Assembly (NCBI GenBank): GCA_018369015.1
Contig: JAGZDD010000002.1
Span: 1 to 64,000, forward strand
Reading direction: 5' to 3'
DNA: 64,000 nucleotides
Source of the DNA: Clostridiales bacterium
GTDB lineage: Bacteria; Bacillota; Clostridia; Lachnospirales; Lachnospiraceae
Position 1 is the first letter of the stretch. The number at the start of each line of letters is the position of its first letter. Positions 7,585 through 16,441 of this stretch are shown one piece after another. A program made the translations under genes and the position numbers. A model generated the notes under the pieces. That model had not been told where the DNA came from, did not search any database, and saw only the letters and a list, made by a program, of their open reading frames with translations.

Positions 7585-8283
7585 ATGCAGACTATCGGTA
7601 TTATCGGGGCTATGGAAATCGAAGTGACAACACTTAAAGAACGCATGGTACTCAAAGAAATTATAACGATCGCTTCTATGGATTTTTATAAAGGCACTTA
7701 CCATAACAAAAATGTAGTTATTGTCCGCAGCGGTATCGGGAAAGTCAACGCGGCGATCTGCACTCAGATCCTCGCCGGCCATTTTCACGCCACAGCCATT
7801 ATTAATACAGGCATTGCCGGCAGTCTCCAGGCCAGCATTGACATAGGCGACATTGTTATTTCCAGCGATGCCCTTCAGCACGACATGGACGCGACAGAAT
7901 TTGGCTATCCATTAGGCACAATTCCTCAAATGGAAACTTCCGATTTTAAAGCAGATCCAACACTTATCAAAATCGCGCAAAACGCCTGCACGAAAGTAAA
8001 TCCTGATATTCATACCCATGTCGGCCGTATTGTCAGCGGAGATGCATTTATATCTGATAACACCAGAAAAGAATTTCTGAAGGAAACGTTCAGCGGATTA
8101 TGCACAGAAATGGAAGGCGCTGCCATCGCCCAGGCCGCCTGGTTAAACAACATTCCCTTTGTAATTCTCCGGGCTATTTCTGATAAAGCCGACGGAAGCG
8201 CACAAATGGATTATCCTGAATTTGAAGCAAAAGCCGCACAGCATAGTATCAGCCTTGTGGACGAAATGATTAAAAATCTATAA
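7585..8283 (+). CDS. mtnN: 5'-methylthioadenosine/S-adenosylhomocysteine nucleosidase
   Basis: The 232-residue cytosolic enzyme hydrolyses MTA, SAH and 5'-deoxyadenosine to adenine and the thioribose or ribose product. Diagnostic segments are IGIIGAMEIEV (catalytic Glu near 11-13), GTIP-type substrate loop, VSGDAFI, the EMEGAAIAQ purine-binding stretch and the catalytic Asp of SDKADGSAQ at D200. It is preceded by AAAAGGAG and stands alone. Activity feeds methionine salvage and SAM-cycle detoxification. Confidence 0.95.
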   Translation: MQTIGIIGAMEIEVTTLKERMVLKEIITIASMDFYKGTYHNKNVVIVRSGIGKVNAAICTQILAGHFHATAIINTGIAGSLQASIDIGDIVISSDALQHDMDATEFGYPLGTIPQMETSDFKADPTLIKIAQNACTKVNPDIHTHVGRIVSGDAFISDNTRKEFLKETFSGLCTEMEGAAIAQAAWLNNIPFVILRAISDKADGSAQMDYPEFEAKAAQHSISLVDEMIKNL

Positions 8284-8291
8284 TTGGCAAA

Positions 8292-8350
8292 TACACCGCC
8301 TCAGAGTATAAAGTTGTCAAAGCAATTTTTAGTGATACTCTGAGACGGTA
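8292..8350. terminator. Long-armed inverted repeat between convergent genes
   Basis: Arms of about 16 bases (CACCGCCTCAGAGTAT and ATACTCTGAGACGGTAT) enclose a 25-base loop between the nucleosidase and the HIT gene. The position suggests termination, but the loop is large and the T-run is weak. Confidence 0.45.
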
Positions 8351-8401
8351 TATTTTGTCATTTCTTTCATGTGCAGTCAACTAGACACAAGTGCCTTCCA
8401 G

Positions 8402-8818
8402 CTATTTCAGCGCCGCTTTAATCTTAGCGGTTATTTCTTTAAGTTCGTCCGGTTCTGCACTTCCAGGATTCCATGCAATCGTTTGTCCATCATCTTTATA
8501 CCTTGGTATAATATGAAGATGAAAGTGGAAAACTGTCTGGCCAGCAATTTCTTCATTATTCTGTACAATATTCATACCGTCACAGCCCAGGCTTTCTTTC
8601 ATAGCTCTGGCTACTTTTGCGGCTACGACAAATAATTTTGACGCTGTCTTATCATCAATGTCAAAAATATTGCGAAAGTGTTCCTTGGGCAGTACAAGTG
8701 CATGGCCTCTTGCAGCGGGAGATAAATCAAGAATAACCCGGAACATGTCATCCTCGTAAATTGTCGAAGATGGAATATTACCCTGTGCAATCTTACAAAA
8801 AATACAACTCTGCTCCAT
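8402..8818 (-). CDS. HIT-family (histidine triad) nucleotide hydrolase
   Basis: The 138-residue protein has the histidine triad HFHLHIIPR near residues 96-104, the zinc-site pair CIFCKI (5-10) and the GHALVLPKEHF stretch typical of the Hint branch. These enzymes cleave adenosine phosphoramidates and similar nucleotides in the cytosol. An AGGAGGTAC site precedes the ATG. It is a single gene. Confidence 0.93.
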   Translation of the reverse strand: MEQSCIFCKIAQGNIPSSTIYEDDMFRVILDLSPAARGHALVLPKEHFRNIFDIDDKTASKLFVVAAKVARAMKESLGCDGMNIVQNNEEIAGQTVFHFHLHIIPRYKDDGQTIAWNPGSAEPDELKEITAKIKAALK

Positions 8819-8907
8819 AAAAAGTACCTCCTAAATATCACCAATTTTTCTCTTTTATTTTAGTTGCCATTCCTTCATATTTCAAGAATTTTTTGCCACA
8901 GGCCACT

Positions 8908-8971
8908 GTAAACATTCATGCCGCGCTGGGCGCGGCTCCCTAGTCAGCGGCATAACTGAATAGATAGTTAC
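8908..8971. mobile_element. 64-bp palindromic element
   Basis: The left end GTAAACATTCATGCCGC and the right end GCGGCATAACTGAATAG, followed by ATAGTTAC, pair imperfectly, with a GC hairpin inside. The left end is also found, inverted, at the right end of the large repeat at 17549-17577. No target duplication is seen. It occupies the 8819-9129 gap, which otherwise shows no supported gene. Confidence 0.6.
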
Positions 8972-9129
8972 GTAAATTTTGCTGCCACCTTTATAAATAT
9001 TGCTATAAACATCGTAATCAGCAGCATTTTGTCGTATTGTGCGAAAGCTTATATTTGCTGAACTGGCAGAAACCATGCTACATTTATTATGAACTAGTTT
9101 TGTATGAATATTTGGAAAGGTGACGTATT

Positions 9130-9813
9130 ATGGAACAAATCAGCTCTTACATATCCGACACATCGCCGGAATATATGAATATCGCACAGATTTCCCACGA
9201 AATCAGAAATCCTTTGACACTTATCAACTGTACGCTCCAGCTCTTAGATTGCCGTTACCCGCAATTAAAATCGGATGATTTATGGATTCAGTTAACAAAT
9301 GATGTAGACTATCTGCGTCAATTAACACTCTCCTTATCCGACCTCAACCGCTGCAGCCATGTTACCTTTGCCCCGCTCAACATGAACCAAATGCTTAGCA
9401 GCATTGCCAGGCAATATTTGATTTTAGCCCAAAATCAGGGCAAGCATTTATCTGCCGTTATCCCTGACGAATTGCCAGTCATTGCCTGCGACGAACTAAA
9501 AATACACCAGGCATTAATTAATCTGATAAAAAATGCCTTTGAAGCCACGCAACCAGGCGACACCGTTGAGTTATGCGCTAAATCAACAGCCAAAAGGCTA
9601 ATTATTTCCATAAAAGATACTGGAATTGGTATATCCCAAGAAAATTTGCCCAAAATATTTCAGCCATTTGTTACAGAAAAGCAAGGCGGTACCGGACTTG
9701 GCCTGGCAATCACAAAAAAAATCATTGCTGCTCATAAAGGCTCTATCCAGGTTTATTCCCGTGAAGGGATTGGCACTAAGTTTGTTCTCTCCCTTCCAAT
9801 AACTCAAAAGTAA
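9130..9813 (+). CDS. Soluble histidine kinase without a sensor domain
   Basis: The 227-residue protein consists only of the kinase core. The H box ISHEIRNPLT has H23, the N box is LINLIKNAFEA (N135), the G1 box DTGIGIS starts at D163 and the G2 box is GGTGLGLAI near 186-194. There is no membrane segment and no PAS or GAF domain. No response regulator is adjacent, so it is an orphan that may act as a phosphorelay kinase, perhaps resembling sporulation kinases. Its 3' end overlaps the convergent FHA gene by 38 bp. A GGAAAGGTGA site precedes the ATG. Confidence 0.88.
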   Translation: MEQISSYISDTSPEYMNIAQISHEIRNPLTLINCTLQLLDCRYPQLKSDDLWIQLTNDVDYLRQLTLSLSDLNRCSHVTFAPLNMNQMLSSIARQYLILAQNQGKHLSAVIPDELPVIACDELKIHQALINLIKNAFEATQPGDTVELCAKSTAKRLIISIKDTGIGISQENLPKIFQPFVTEKQGGTGLGLAITKKIIAAHKGSIQVYSREGIGTKFVLSLPITQK

Positions 9814-11143
9814 ACTCAACATCAGAAAATATAATATCGTCTCCAAAATGAACCGGTGTCGGTTTCATTGGAATAATAAGCTCTCCATTAATAAATGTTC
9901 CATTAGAAGAATGAAGATCTGTCAGGTAAAATTCTTTTCCTTTATATTCAAGACGGGCATGTCTCCGGCTCACCGTAGGAACTGTAATCCTGCATCGGTT
10001 ATCTGCAACCTCCTTTCCTATAATCGCCGGAAAGCTTGAAATATATAAATGACCGCAGAGCTGGGGGTTAGCACTTTTTAGTGTAATCTCCGGCTCCCTC
10101 TCCCTTAAAATAGTCGTTTCATTTGGCTGTCCGCCAAAGCTATAGGAAACATAATCCTCCGGTTTCCAAAAATCTTCCTGCTGTTCCCTCTTTTTTCTGA
10201 CCATTGACCACAAAATACCTGCTGCAACAGACAAAATTATAAAAATCAATGTAGCCGCCATAATCCATAGGCGGGGAACCGCACTAAAAAGCTTTAGACA
10301 AACACCCCCGGCTCCAAGCTCTGCCAAACAGATAATTCCCATAATAGCAGCAAACCGGACATGTTTATTTTCCCACAGTTTTTCTTCATCATCCTCACGA
10401 TTTACATGACTCTGTGGCGTTGGATTTCCGATTTTATCTAATATTTGTACGGTTCCTGAATCACTACCTCCTTCCTTTCCTGAAATTTCCCGGATATTTT
10501 CATTCACTTTGGCATAATTGTTATTTTCATGGAACACTTCCTCATTAATATCGTTCACTGCTCTTTTTTCTTTTTGGAGCTCTCCCCTGACATTGCTCTT
10601 ATATCCTTCCAGTACATATTCCCTCAATTTTTTTAACGAATTATTTTCATTGCAGGCCAAATGGTAAAATTCATATACCCGGCGTACAGCTTCACTCGAT
10701 GTATAATCCACAGCCTTCAAAAACGCGGCAGCTACATCCTTCAGCTGCCTGGGAACATCCCCCTTATAGCCAGGATAATAAGTAAAAAGATACCTGTCTT
10801 CCTTACTCCAGTAAATACTTTCCGGTTCCAGAAGAATATCGTTTTCATCCATCAAATATTCATCAATCTCATCAAGCGCTCCCAAAAGGCTGGCCGCAAA
10901 GGCATCGATCTGTTTTTGGCTAATACCTTCTTCTAGTTGCTTTTTCAGGCTTTCTTCCGAAGGTATATCATAATAGTAACGGCCAATACCATCTTTACTG
11001 CGCAGTTCAAAAGGTAAAAAGAATCCCAATATATTATTTTGTAATATTTTTATCCCATATTTATCTTTGTCTGTACCCTCCTCAATATCCATCACCAAAT
11101 ATGTATGATAAATCTCCTGTTCTAAATGCGGTCGGCCCATCAT
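9776..11143 (-). CDS. DUF6382-like membrane protein with C-terminal FHA domain, tad locus
   Basis: This 455-residue protein is the last gene of the tad operon. The N-terminal 180 residues match the uncharacterised DUF6382 region found in Firmicutes tad loci. Two membrane helices lie near 265-320 (MGIICLAELGAGGVCL and MAATLIFIILSVAAGIL). The C-terminal FHA domain has the SRRHARLEY and SSNGTFINGE motifs that bind phosphothreonine. It may link pilus assembly to Ser/Thr phosphorylation. GTG is possible at 11146, but the GGAGG spacing favours the ATG at 11143, coupled as TGATG to the preceding gene. Confidence 0.8.
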   Translation of the reverse strand: MMGRPHLEQEIYHTYLVMDIEEGTDKDKYGIKILQNNILGFFLPFELRSKDGIGRYYYDIPSEESLKKQLEEGISQKQIDAFAASLLGALDEIDEYLMDENDILLEPESIYWSKEDRYLFTYYPGYKGDVPRQLKDVAAAFLKAVDYTSSEAVRRVYEFYHLACNENNSLKKLREYVLEGYKSNVRGELQKEKRAVNDINEEVFHENNNYAKVNENIREISGKEGGSDSGTVQILDKIGNPTPQSHVNREDDEEKLWENKHVRFAAIMGIICLAELGAGGVCLKLFSAVPRLWIMAATLIFIILSVAAGILWSMVRKKREQQEDFWKPEDYVSYSFGGQPNETTILREREPEITLKSANPQLCGHLYISSFPAIIGKEVADNRCRITVPTVSRRHARLEYKGKEFYLTDLHSSNGTFINGELIIPMKPTPVHFGDDIIFSDVEFTFELLEGREQT

Positions 11144-11643
11144 CACTCGCCTCCGTTAAGCTCTTTCTGAAATTCCTGTCCATAGATCCATTTGCGTATA
11201 TGGACCCTTGCATATTCCCCCTCACAGGCGACTGTCGAAAACGTATGAAACCGGGATAGATCTAAAAGTGTTTTTGGTTCACCCACAATTCTCCATGTGG
11301 CTGTATATAAATGAGTTAAAATATTTTTCTTACATAAACCTAAAGACTTTGATATTTCCAGCATAAGAAGCTGGGCTTTAAGCTCCGGCTCATATTTTTT
11401 TGAAACCTCCTGTATAATCGCATCACTGCTGCGCTTTTCACTGGCATGTTCATTTTCAATATATAGCCAGCAACATTCCTGGGCCATACGGTTTACATAT
11501 ACATTCAAAATATATTTATCATGGAGATAAAATATCATGTAAAGCATTGCAGCCAGAACAAGTATTATTATTGGAAATACAAGGGCGGCTTCCACTGTAT
11601 AGCTTCCATTAACGCAATATTGTTTTTTCTCACGATTCTTCAT
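11143..11643 (-). CDS. TadE-like pseudopilin
   Basis: The 166-residue protein has a short basic N-terminus, then YTVEAALVFP at about 15-24, which resembles a type IV pilin processing motif, followed by a hydrophobic helix (IIILVLAAMLYMIFYL). This is the TadE/TadF minor pseudopilin pattern. The rest is soluble and would face outward. It overlaps the peptidase gene upstream by 4 bp (ATGA), which implies translational coupling. Confidence 0.8.
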   Translation of the reverse strand: MKNREKKQYCVNGSYTVEAALVFPIIILVLAAMLYMIFYLHDKYILNVYVNRMAQECCWLYIENEHASEKRSSDAIIQEVSKKYEPELKAQLLMLEISKSLGLCKKNILTHLYTATWRIVGEPKTLLDLSRFHTFSTVACEGEYARVHIRKWIYGQEFQKELNGGE

Positions 11644-12176
11644 AAATATACAACTCCCATATATGCCGCAAAGTAGAAAGGAACAAAAGGCAGCGCTGAT
11701 TTCCTTGAAAGCTTTTTAATAATTAAACCAATACATGAGAAAATAAAAACCAGCAGCAGGCTTAAAATAAAGACTTCAACGCTTTCTGAACCTTCTAACA
11801 TACCTCCGGCTGCAGTTAATACGATTCCGTCGCCAATGCCAACCTGCCCTTTACTTATCACACTGGCGGCTAACACAATAATTCCTGGAAACATTCCAAC
11901 TATTGTATCAAGCCCTGCTTCCAAAATTTGATCCGCCACAGTGCTGGTATCCATCAATACAGCTGCTGCGTCAATCGCTTCCACTGTTTCGATCGTCACC
12001 GCCGTTTTGGTGCCTAAAGCCTCAAAAAGTATCGGAAGCCCTCTAAGTAAGACAGTTATGCCGAGCAAAATCAGTGGAAATAATATGGGAATTTTCTTCA
12101 CCTTCACATCAATAACCGCTAAAATACCAAGAATCATCGCGCCAGTTAATTTGCAAATCCATTCTAAATTTTCCAA
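11640..12176 (-). CDS. A24-family prepilin peptidase (second copy in the locus)
   Basis: The 178-residue polytopic membrane protein has the two aspartates of the GxGD aspartic proteases: AVIDVKVKKIP near residue 23, and GQVGIGDGIVL near 113-120. These enzymes cleave prepilin leader peptides at the inner membrane. It lies late in the tad operon, overlapping the TadE gene. A separate peptidase gene opens the operon, so the two may serve different pilin classes. Confidence 0.8.
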   Translation of the reverse strand: MENLEWICKLTGAMILGILAVIDVKVKKIPILFPLILLGITVLLRGLPILFEALGTKTAVTIETVEAIDAAAVLMDTSTVADQILEAGLDTIVGMFPGIIVLAASVISKGQVGIGDGIVLTAAGGMLEGSESVEVFILSLLLVFIFSCIGLIIKKLSRKSALPFVPFYFAAYMGVVYL

Positions 12177-12203
12177 AATTATCCCATCCTTTCCACAGCC
12201 ACA

Positions 12204-13118
12204 TTATCCGCACCGGCTGCATGGCGGCAAAACACAATCTGGTGTTAAGATCATTTCGTAAACTGTCCTGCTAATCCCTGAACACTGTGACGAACAATGG
12301 TATCTGTTTCCCGTATCTGTCAGATACACGACTGCTAACTCCCCAGCAGTGCCGCACAGCTCGCAGGGATAATATTTACCTCCCTGAGAATTTCTAAGCT
12401 CTCCAACTGCCGCTGCATTTATTCCGTGCAGGGAAAGATCAATATAGGCACATTCTCTTGATCTATGGTAAACAACTCCGTTTTGGGCTACATACACGAC
12501 AGTTCCTGCTTCATCATCTTCATCACTATCACTATTCAGCATTTTTCCGCCAATAAAAGCCCGGCTGCGCAGTTCCATAGATAATCTGGTCATCCCTACA
12601 TCAAACACGGCAAAAGCAGGCTTTAAAAGACAGGAGAGCGAAACGTTAATTTCCCCGGACTCCTCATCATAGGATGTTCCCCAATAATCAATACCTGCCA
12701 TCCCTCCGGAAATTTGTGAAAAATCCAAATCCGACTTTCCTATATTTAATACAAGATCCGTTAAAATATCATCCACAGCAAAATTTTCCTTATAGCCATG
12801 AACACTGGAGGAATGGATGCTTCGCGCTGCCGTTGTCAGGATACTCTGTCCGGCGCCAAGGATGTGCATAATATTCAATAATGTAAACACGCCAATTAAA
12901 AAGAATGGCAGTACCAGCGCCGCCTCTACAGTCATAAGAGCGGGAAAGGGGGCAAAACGGAGTGCCCTTTTTTTACAGAAAACGTTCCTTGTAAATATAT
13001 GTTGATGGAAAATATCATTGATTTTTTTACTGGCTTGGGCTTTAAATCTAATTTTGTTTTCTTCTTGGTCCTGGAGAATCCGCTGTATAATTTTGTATGG
13101 TTTATAAAAAAAGGACAC
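12204..13118 (-). CDS. TadE-like protein with two Cys/His modules at the C-terminus
   Basis: The 304-residue protein has a basic N-terminus, then LMTVEAALVLPFFLIGVF at 61-78, a pseudopilin-like helix, so it is a TadE/TadG relative. Its last 100 residues hold two similar modules. The first has H218, C223, C252 and C255; the second has H274, C279, C300 and C303. Each has a VVY..G..YH..S..C lead and a CxxC close, which suggests zinc binding or extracellular redox chemistry. The start is GTG at 13118, with AGGAGG 9 bases upstream. The membrane helix starts about 60 residues in, unusually far for this class. Confidence 0.72.
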   Translation of the reverse strand: MSFFYKPYKIIQRILQDQEENKIRFKAQASKKINDIFHQHIFTRNVFCKKRALRFAPFPALMTVEAALVLPFFLIGVFTLLNIMHILGAGQSILTTAARSIHSSSVHGYKENFAVDDILTDLVLNIGKSDLDFSQISGGMAGIDYWGTSYDEESGEINVSLSCLLKPAFAVFDVGMTRLSMELRSRAFIGGKMLNSDSDEDDEAGTVVYVAQNGVVYHRSRECAYIDLSLHGINAAAVGELRNSQGGKYYPCELCGTAGELAVVYLTDTGNRYHCSSQCSGISRTVYEMILTPDCVLPPCSRCG

Positions 13119-13156
13119 TCGGTTTTACCTCCTCTCCGCTTCAAATTCCTGCTCAT

Positions 13157-14734
13157 TTAATAGGCAATAGATTTACGGACATGATGCTCATACCTGGGCT
13201 TTCCCAAGGTATTATGGAAAAATACAGGATAAAATATAAAGTCTGCGCAAACAGATATGCCAAAGACACAATTAGATAATAGAAAGCTGCCGCAGCCTTC
13301 TTCCAGACGAATATTAGCTTCAATAATATTCATCAAACGGATATACTTCTTTTCTTTTGAAATACTTAAAAGAAGAAGTCGCAAATAATCTTCATAACCA
13401 AGCCCTTCAGAATTATTATCCGCAGCCGCATATCCAGATAATTGTGATATTCCAATTTTTGTGAGCTGCTCTAAAGATAATGTCCATGTACTGTCGCTTT
13501 TCATTAACGGAACCTTCCCGCCGCCCAACAAACATTTACAGTCGACCAAAGCCTCCCCATACGCCCAGGCTGCAATAATTAAAAGATAAAAAAGTTCTTC
13601 CAGAAAGGGCATAAGTACGGCGGAAGCCAGCGCTGCGGCAACTGCCCGGACGGCCGCAGTTTTTGTACCGCTTTGCATAAGATATACCATGTTCATTATC
13701 ATTCTTATAAGGGAAAGGCGGTTCACTGTATTTTGCAGGTTAGCCGCATCAGCCTCCCGGCCGGATAATATGTACTCCACCTCGTAAGACAATACTGTAG
13801 AATCGTCAGTCCTGTCCTGCCCGGCTGCATTTTTAAAAAAATCAATAATATAGCAGTCTACGAGAAATTCGTTTCCTGTATCCTGAATGATTCCTGCGAC
13901 ATCCAGAGAATTATCTTCTAATTCATTTGTAATATCCTTATAATCCATAAAGCTCCGTATAGAAGACACATTTTTTTCAGGAGAGGTCAAATCTGAAAGG
14001 CCTTCAGATTCAAGAACAGCCTTTGAAACCTCACCATCCATAATAAGACTTAAAATCGGATATTTCAGCATTTGTGTCAAACTATCCCTCGGATCATCTA
14101 TCTTTGATGTATTTTGTTCCTCCCCGGAGGGATCGCCCGCCTGGCCGTTTTGTTCCGATTCCTGAGCTGCATTCTGGGCAGCCTCCTTTTGGGAATCGGA
14201 TGAAATTCCTACCTGGTTAAGCCTTGAAGTAAATTGATCCTTCTCATCTTCTACATCTACAGAACTATTTCCGCTGAGGCGATCTAAAATTTCTCCCACA
14301 TAGTCACTCCCTTTTTTTACAATCATTAAGTCAGAAATCTGCTCCTCAAAATATCTAAAGTCTTCAGCCCAAAGATCAAGTTCCCCATCGATTGTTACGG
14401 ACTCTAATTCAGGCATTTGCCATCGGACACACAAATCTCCCCTGTCTTTGCTATATCCACAATTTTCGTTAATAAACTGCTGTAAAAAAGCTACATCATA
14501 GCCATCTCTCTCGATGAGGTACAGGCCATATCTGGCCTGTACCTGAGGTTGATATTGGGATAAAAAGGCTTCACAGGCAATCGCGCAGGCAACCTCGGCT
14601 TGCAGCCGGACTGCACTGACCCGAACAGCTTCCAGAGCAGATAATACCACAGAAATGACTGCCAGAAAAATCATAGAAAACACAACCGAAATATAAGCGC
14701 CGCCGCTAAAATGGCCTTCTGATTTTCTTCCCAC
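13157..14734 (-). CDS. DUF5702 protein, TadG-like tad locus component
   Basis: The 525-residue protein starts with a single hydrophobic helix (AYISVVFSMIFLAVISVVLSAL), followed by a long extracytoplasmic body, and has further hydrophobic helices near 365-395. The arrangement matches DUF5702 proteins of Clostridia tad loci, thought to replace TadG. A Gln/Glu-rich low-complexity stretch lies near 175-210. It begins 15 bp after the pilin gene on the same strand. Confidence 0.75.
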   Translation of the reverse strand: MGRKSEGHFSGGAYISVVFSMIFLAVISVVLSALEAVRVSAVRLQAEVACAIACEAFLSQYQPQVQARYGLYLIERDGYDVAFLQQFINENCGYSKDRGDLCVRWQMPELESVTIDGELDLWAEDFRYFEEQISDLMIVKKGSDYVGEILDRLSGNSSVDVEDEKDQFTSRLNQVGISSDSQKEAAQNAAQESEQNGQAGDPSGEEQNTSKIDDPRDSLTQMLKYPILSLIMDGEVSKAVLESEGLSDLTSPEKNVSSIRSFMDYKDITNELEDNSLDVAGIIQDTGNEFLVDCYIIDFFKNAAGQDRTDDSTVLSYEVEYILSGREADAANLQNTVNRLSLIRMIMNMVYLMQSGTKTAAVRAVAAALASAVLMPFLEELFYLLIIAAWAYGEALVDCKCLLGGGKVPLMKSDSTWTLSLEQLTKIGISQLSGYAAADNNSEGLGYEDYLRLLLLSISKEKKYIRLMNIIEANIRLEEGCGSFLLSNCVFGISVCADFIFYPVFFHNTLGKPRYEHHVRKSIAY

Positions 14735-14749
14735 ATTAACCTCCTTAAA

Positions 14750-14920
14750 TTATACAGAATTACTCTGGCTGGATATTTTCTTAAAAATATTCTGTACAAT
14801 AGCCGTAAGCTGCTCTTTAAAAATAAGCACAAGGCTTATGAGAACCACAAGTATAAGAATAATTTCAACTACGCCTACAGCATCCTCATCACACCAAAAT
14901 CCTGCCAACAATTCCAACAT
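14750..14920 (-). CDS. Flp1-like pilin
   Basis: The 56-residue product is the size and shape of a Flp-type major pilin. A short leader, MLELLAGFWCDEDAVG, precedes VVEIILILVVLISLVLIF, where the Glu five residues after the likely Gly processing site fits the pilin rule. An AAGGAGGCG site 7 bases before the ATG at 14920 sets the start; an upstream in-frame ATG at 14953 lacks one. The protein would be cleaved by a prepilin peptidase and polymerised by TadA-C. Confidence 0.8.
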   Translation of the reverse strand: MLELLAGFWCDEDAVGVVEIILILVVLISLVLIFKEQLTAIVQNIFKKISSQSNSV

Positions 14921-14974
14921 TTTTTTCGCCTCCTTCCACACAATCGAAAGCATTAAAACAGCTTAACAGTTACA

Positions 14975-16426
14975 CTAAAAGTTCATTGACATAAATGCAG
15001 GAATAATGATAATAAACATCATCACACCAAGAAGGACAACCATAGGAAATAATAGCTTTGTTCCGGCCTCCTCTCCAATCCTTTTGGCATTCTCCCTTCT
15101 TAAAATCACTGCCTCATCGCCGGCATCCGTCAACATTCTGCCCATTCCCCTGGCTCCGGTTTTTACGCTCTGAATTAAAATCGAGCTAAACTTTAAATAC
15201 TGGCTTGTACCGCACCGGCGTCCAAAATTCTCATACGCAGTGATCTCCGCTATTCCCTGTTTCATTTCATTAGCAGCTACGAGCATTTCTTCGTAGACAT
15301 ATCGTTGCTTTCCTCCTTTCTTAAGATTTCTATTGTAGTCGGATATCATCCGAAACCACGCAGCCTTTGATGTCATACCTGCCCCCAGCAAAAGTACAAC
15401 CTTATGTACAAACACCGGATAATCGGAAATAAGCTGAGCTGTTCTGCATTTTTGAGCTTTGGCGCAGCTTTCTTTTTCCCTAGCAAAAATCAACACTACC
15501 GCAATCCCCCCAAGTATAAGAATGATTCCTGACGAATTTTCCCCCTTTTCCGACCAGACTACCTGTTCCCCGTTAATATAATCCGGCAATACCAAAGAAT
15601 CCTCCCCCGCCGTCTTGCTTTCCTGGTCAGCCAGAGCTTCGGTAATTGCTTCTTTTCTTTGAATATTTTTATCCTTTACCTCAGGCTCCACGATAACATC
15701 GAAATTGTATTCCCATGTTTTATCAAAGTATGTACATACTGCAGTAAGCTTTACCGGCACAGCCTCCTTAATTTCCTCATTTTTAATTGTTCCGTCCATT
15801 CCTATAATAAGATAGTCGCTTGACTCCCATTGTACGCCAACCGAATAGCCTGGAATTTCCGAAAAAAAATTCAATTTGTCTGTAATATGTTCTAACGATA
15901 TATTTTCTCCAAGAATATTTTTTTGAATATAATCCTCACATATTTTTTCTAACTCTATAACTCCAGCTTCATCCAGCCTTTTTTCACCAACTACGACAGA
16001 AACATCTTCCCTCCCATTTTCAAATTCAACAGTCAGCTCCACATTTTTACTCCCTTCTCCCTGATTATTTCTTGTGACATAAATGCCATCCACAAGAATT
16101 TTCTGGCCATTTTGACCAAGCAGAAGCAGCAGGGCAGCTACATTAGCTCCTATAATAACAATCAGAGCGTGGCTTATATTTTTAAGATAGCATAACTCTA
16201 ATATCGTTTCAGTTTTTTGTAAGGGGTAAAGCTCCCTGAGTGCCGGAAGTCTTTTTAACGCATATTTCTTGAATACAAGATCATAAATGAAATATGCAGG
16301 AGGATATAAAATCCGGTATATTCCCCGCATATGGTACAAGTCCTTTAAAGTGTCTGCCCTGTACCTTGAAAAAATTATGATAACTCCTATACTAACCGCG
16401 AGTACTCCAACACAAAAATATATCAC
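14975..16426 (-). CDS. TadC-like membrane platform protein with an inserted Ig-like domain
   Basis: The 483-residue inner-membrane protein belongs to the type II secretion F family. The C-terminal part (about 330-483, ending with GVMMFIIIIPAFMSMNF) is the usual T2SSF domain. Helices lie at 1-20, 86-104 and 300-315. Between the last two lies an extracytoplasmic insert of about 190 residues, whose segment 197-247 (GVQWESSD, DGTIKNEE, VPVKLTAV, then FDVIVEP) resembles a bacterial Ig-like domain. Standard TadC proteins are about 280-330 residues, so the insert accounts for the extra length. It may contact the pilus or peptidoglycan. Confidence 0.8.
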   Translation of the reverse strand: MIYFCVGVLAVSIGVIIIFSRYRADTLKDLYHMRGIYRILYPPAYFIYDLVFKKYALKRLPALRELYPLQKTETILELCYLKNISHALIVIIGANVAALLLLLGQNGQKILVDGIYVTRNNQGEGSKNVELTVEFENGREDVSVVVGEKRLDEAGVIELEKICEDYIQKNILGENISLEHITDKLNFFSEIPGYSVGVQWESSDYLIIGMDGTIKNEEIKEAVPVKLTAVCTYFDKTWEYNFDVIVEPEVKDKNIQRKEAITEALADQESKTAGEDSLVLPDYINGEQVVWSEKGENSSGIILILGGIAVVLIFAREKESCAKAQKCRTAQLISDYPVFVHKVVLLLGAGMTSKAAWFRMISDYNRNLKKGGKQRYVYEEMLVAANEMKQGIAEITAYENFGRRCGTSQYLKFSSILIQSVKTGARGMGRMLTDAGDEAVILRRENAKRIGEEAGTKLLFPMVVLLGVMMFIIIIPAFMSMNF

Positions 16427-16441
16427 TTTGCACCTCCTCCC

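Noticed and set aside
8882..9076. 64-codon minus-strand frame
   Set aside because: It runs through a palindromic repeat and lacks a start signal.
12932..13156. 74-codon minus-strand frame
   Set aside because: It overlaps the TadE-like gene in another frame and has no support beyond being open.
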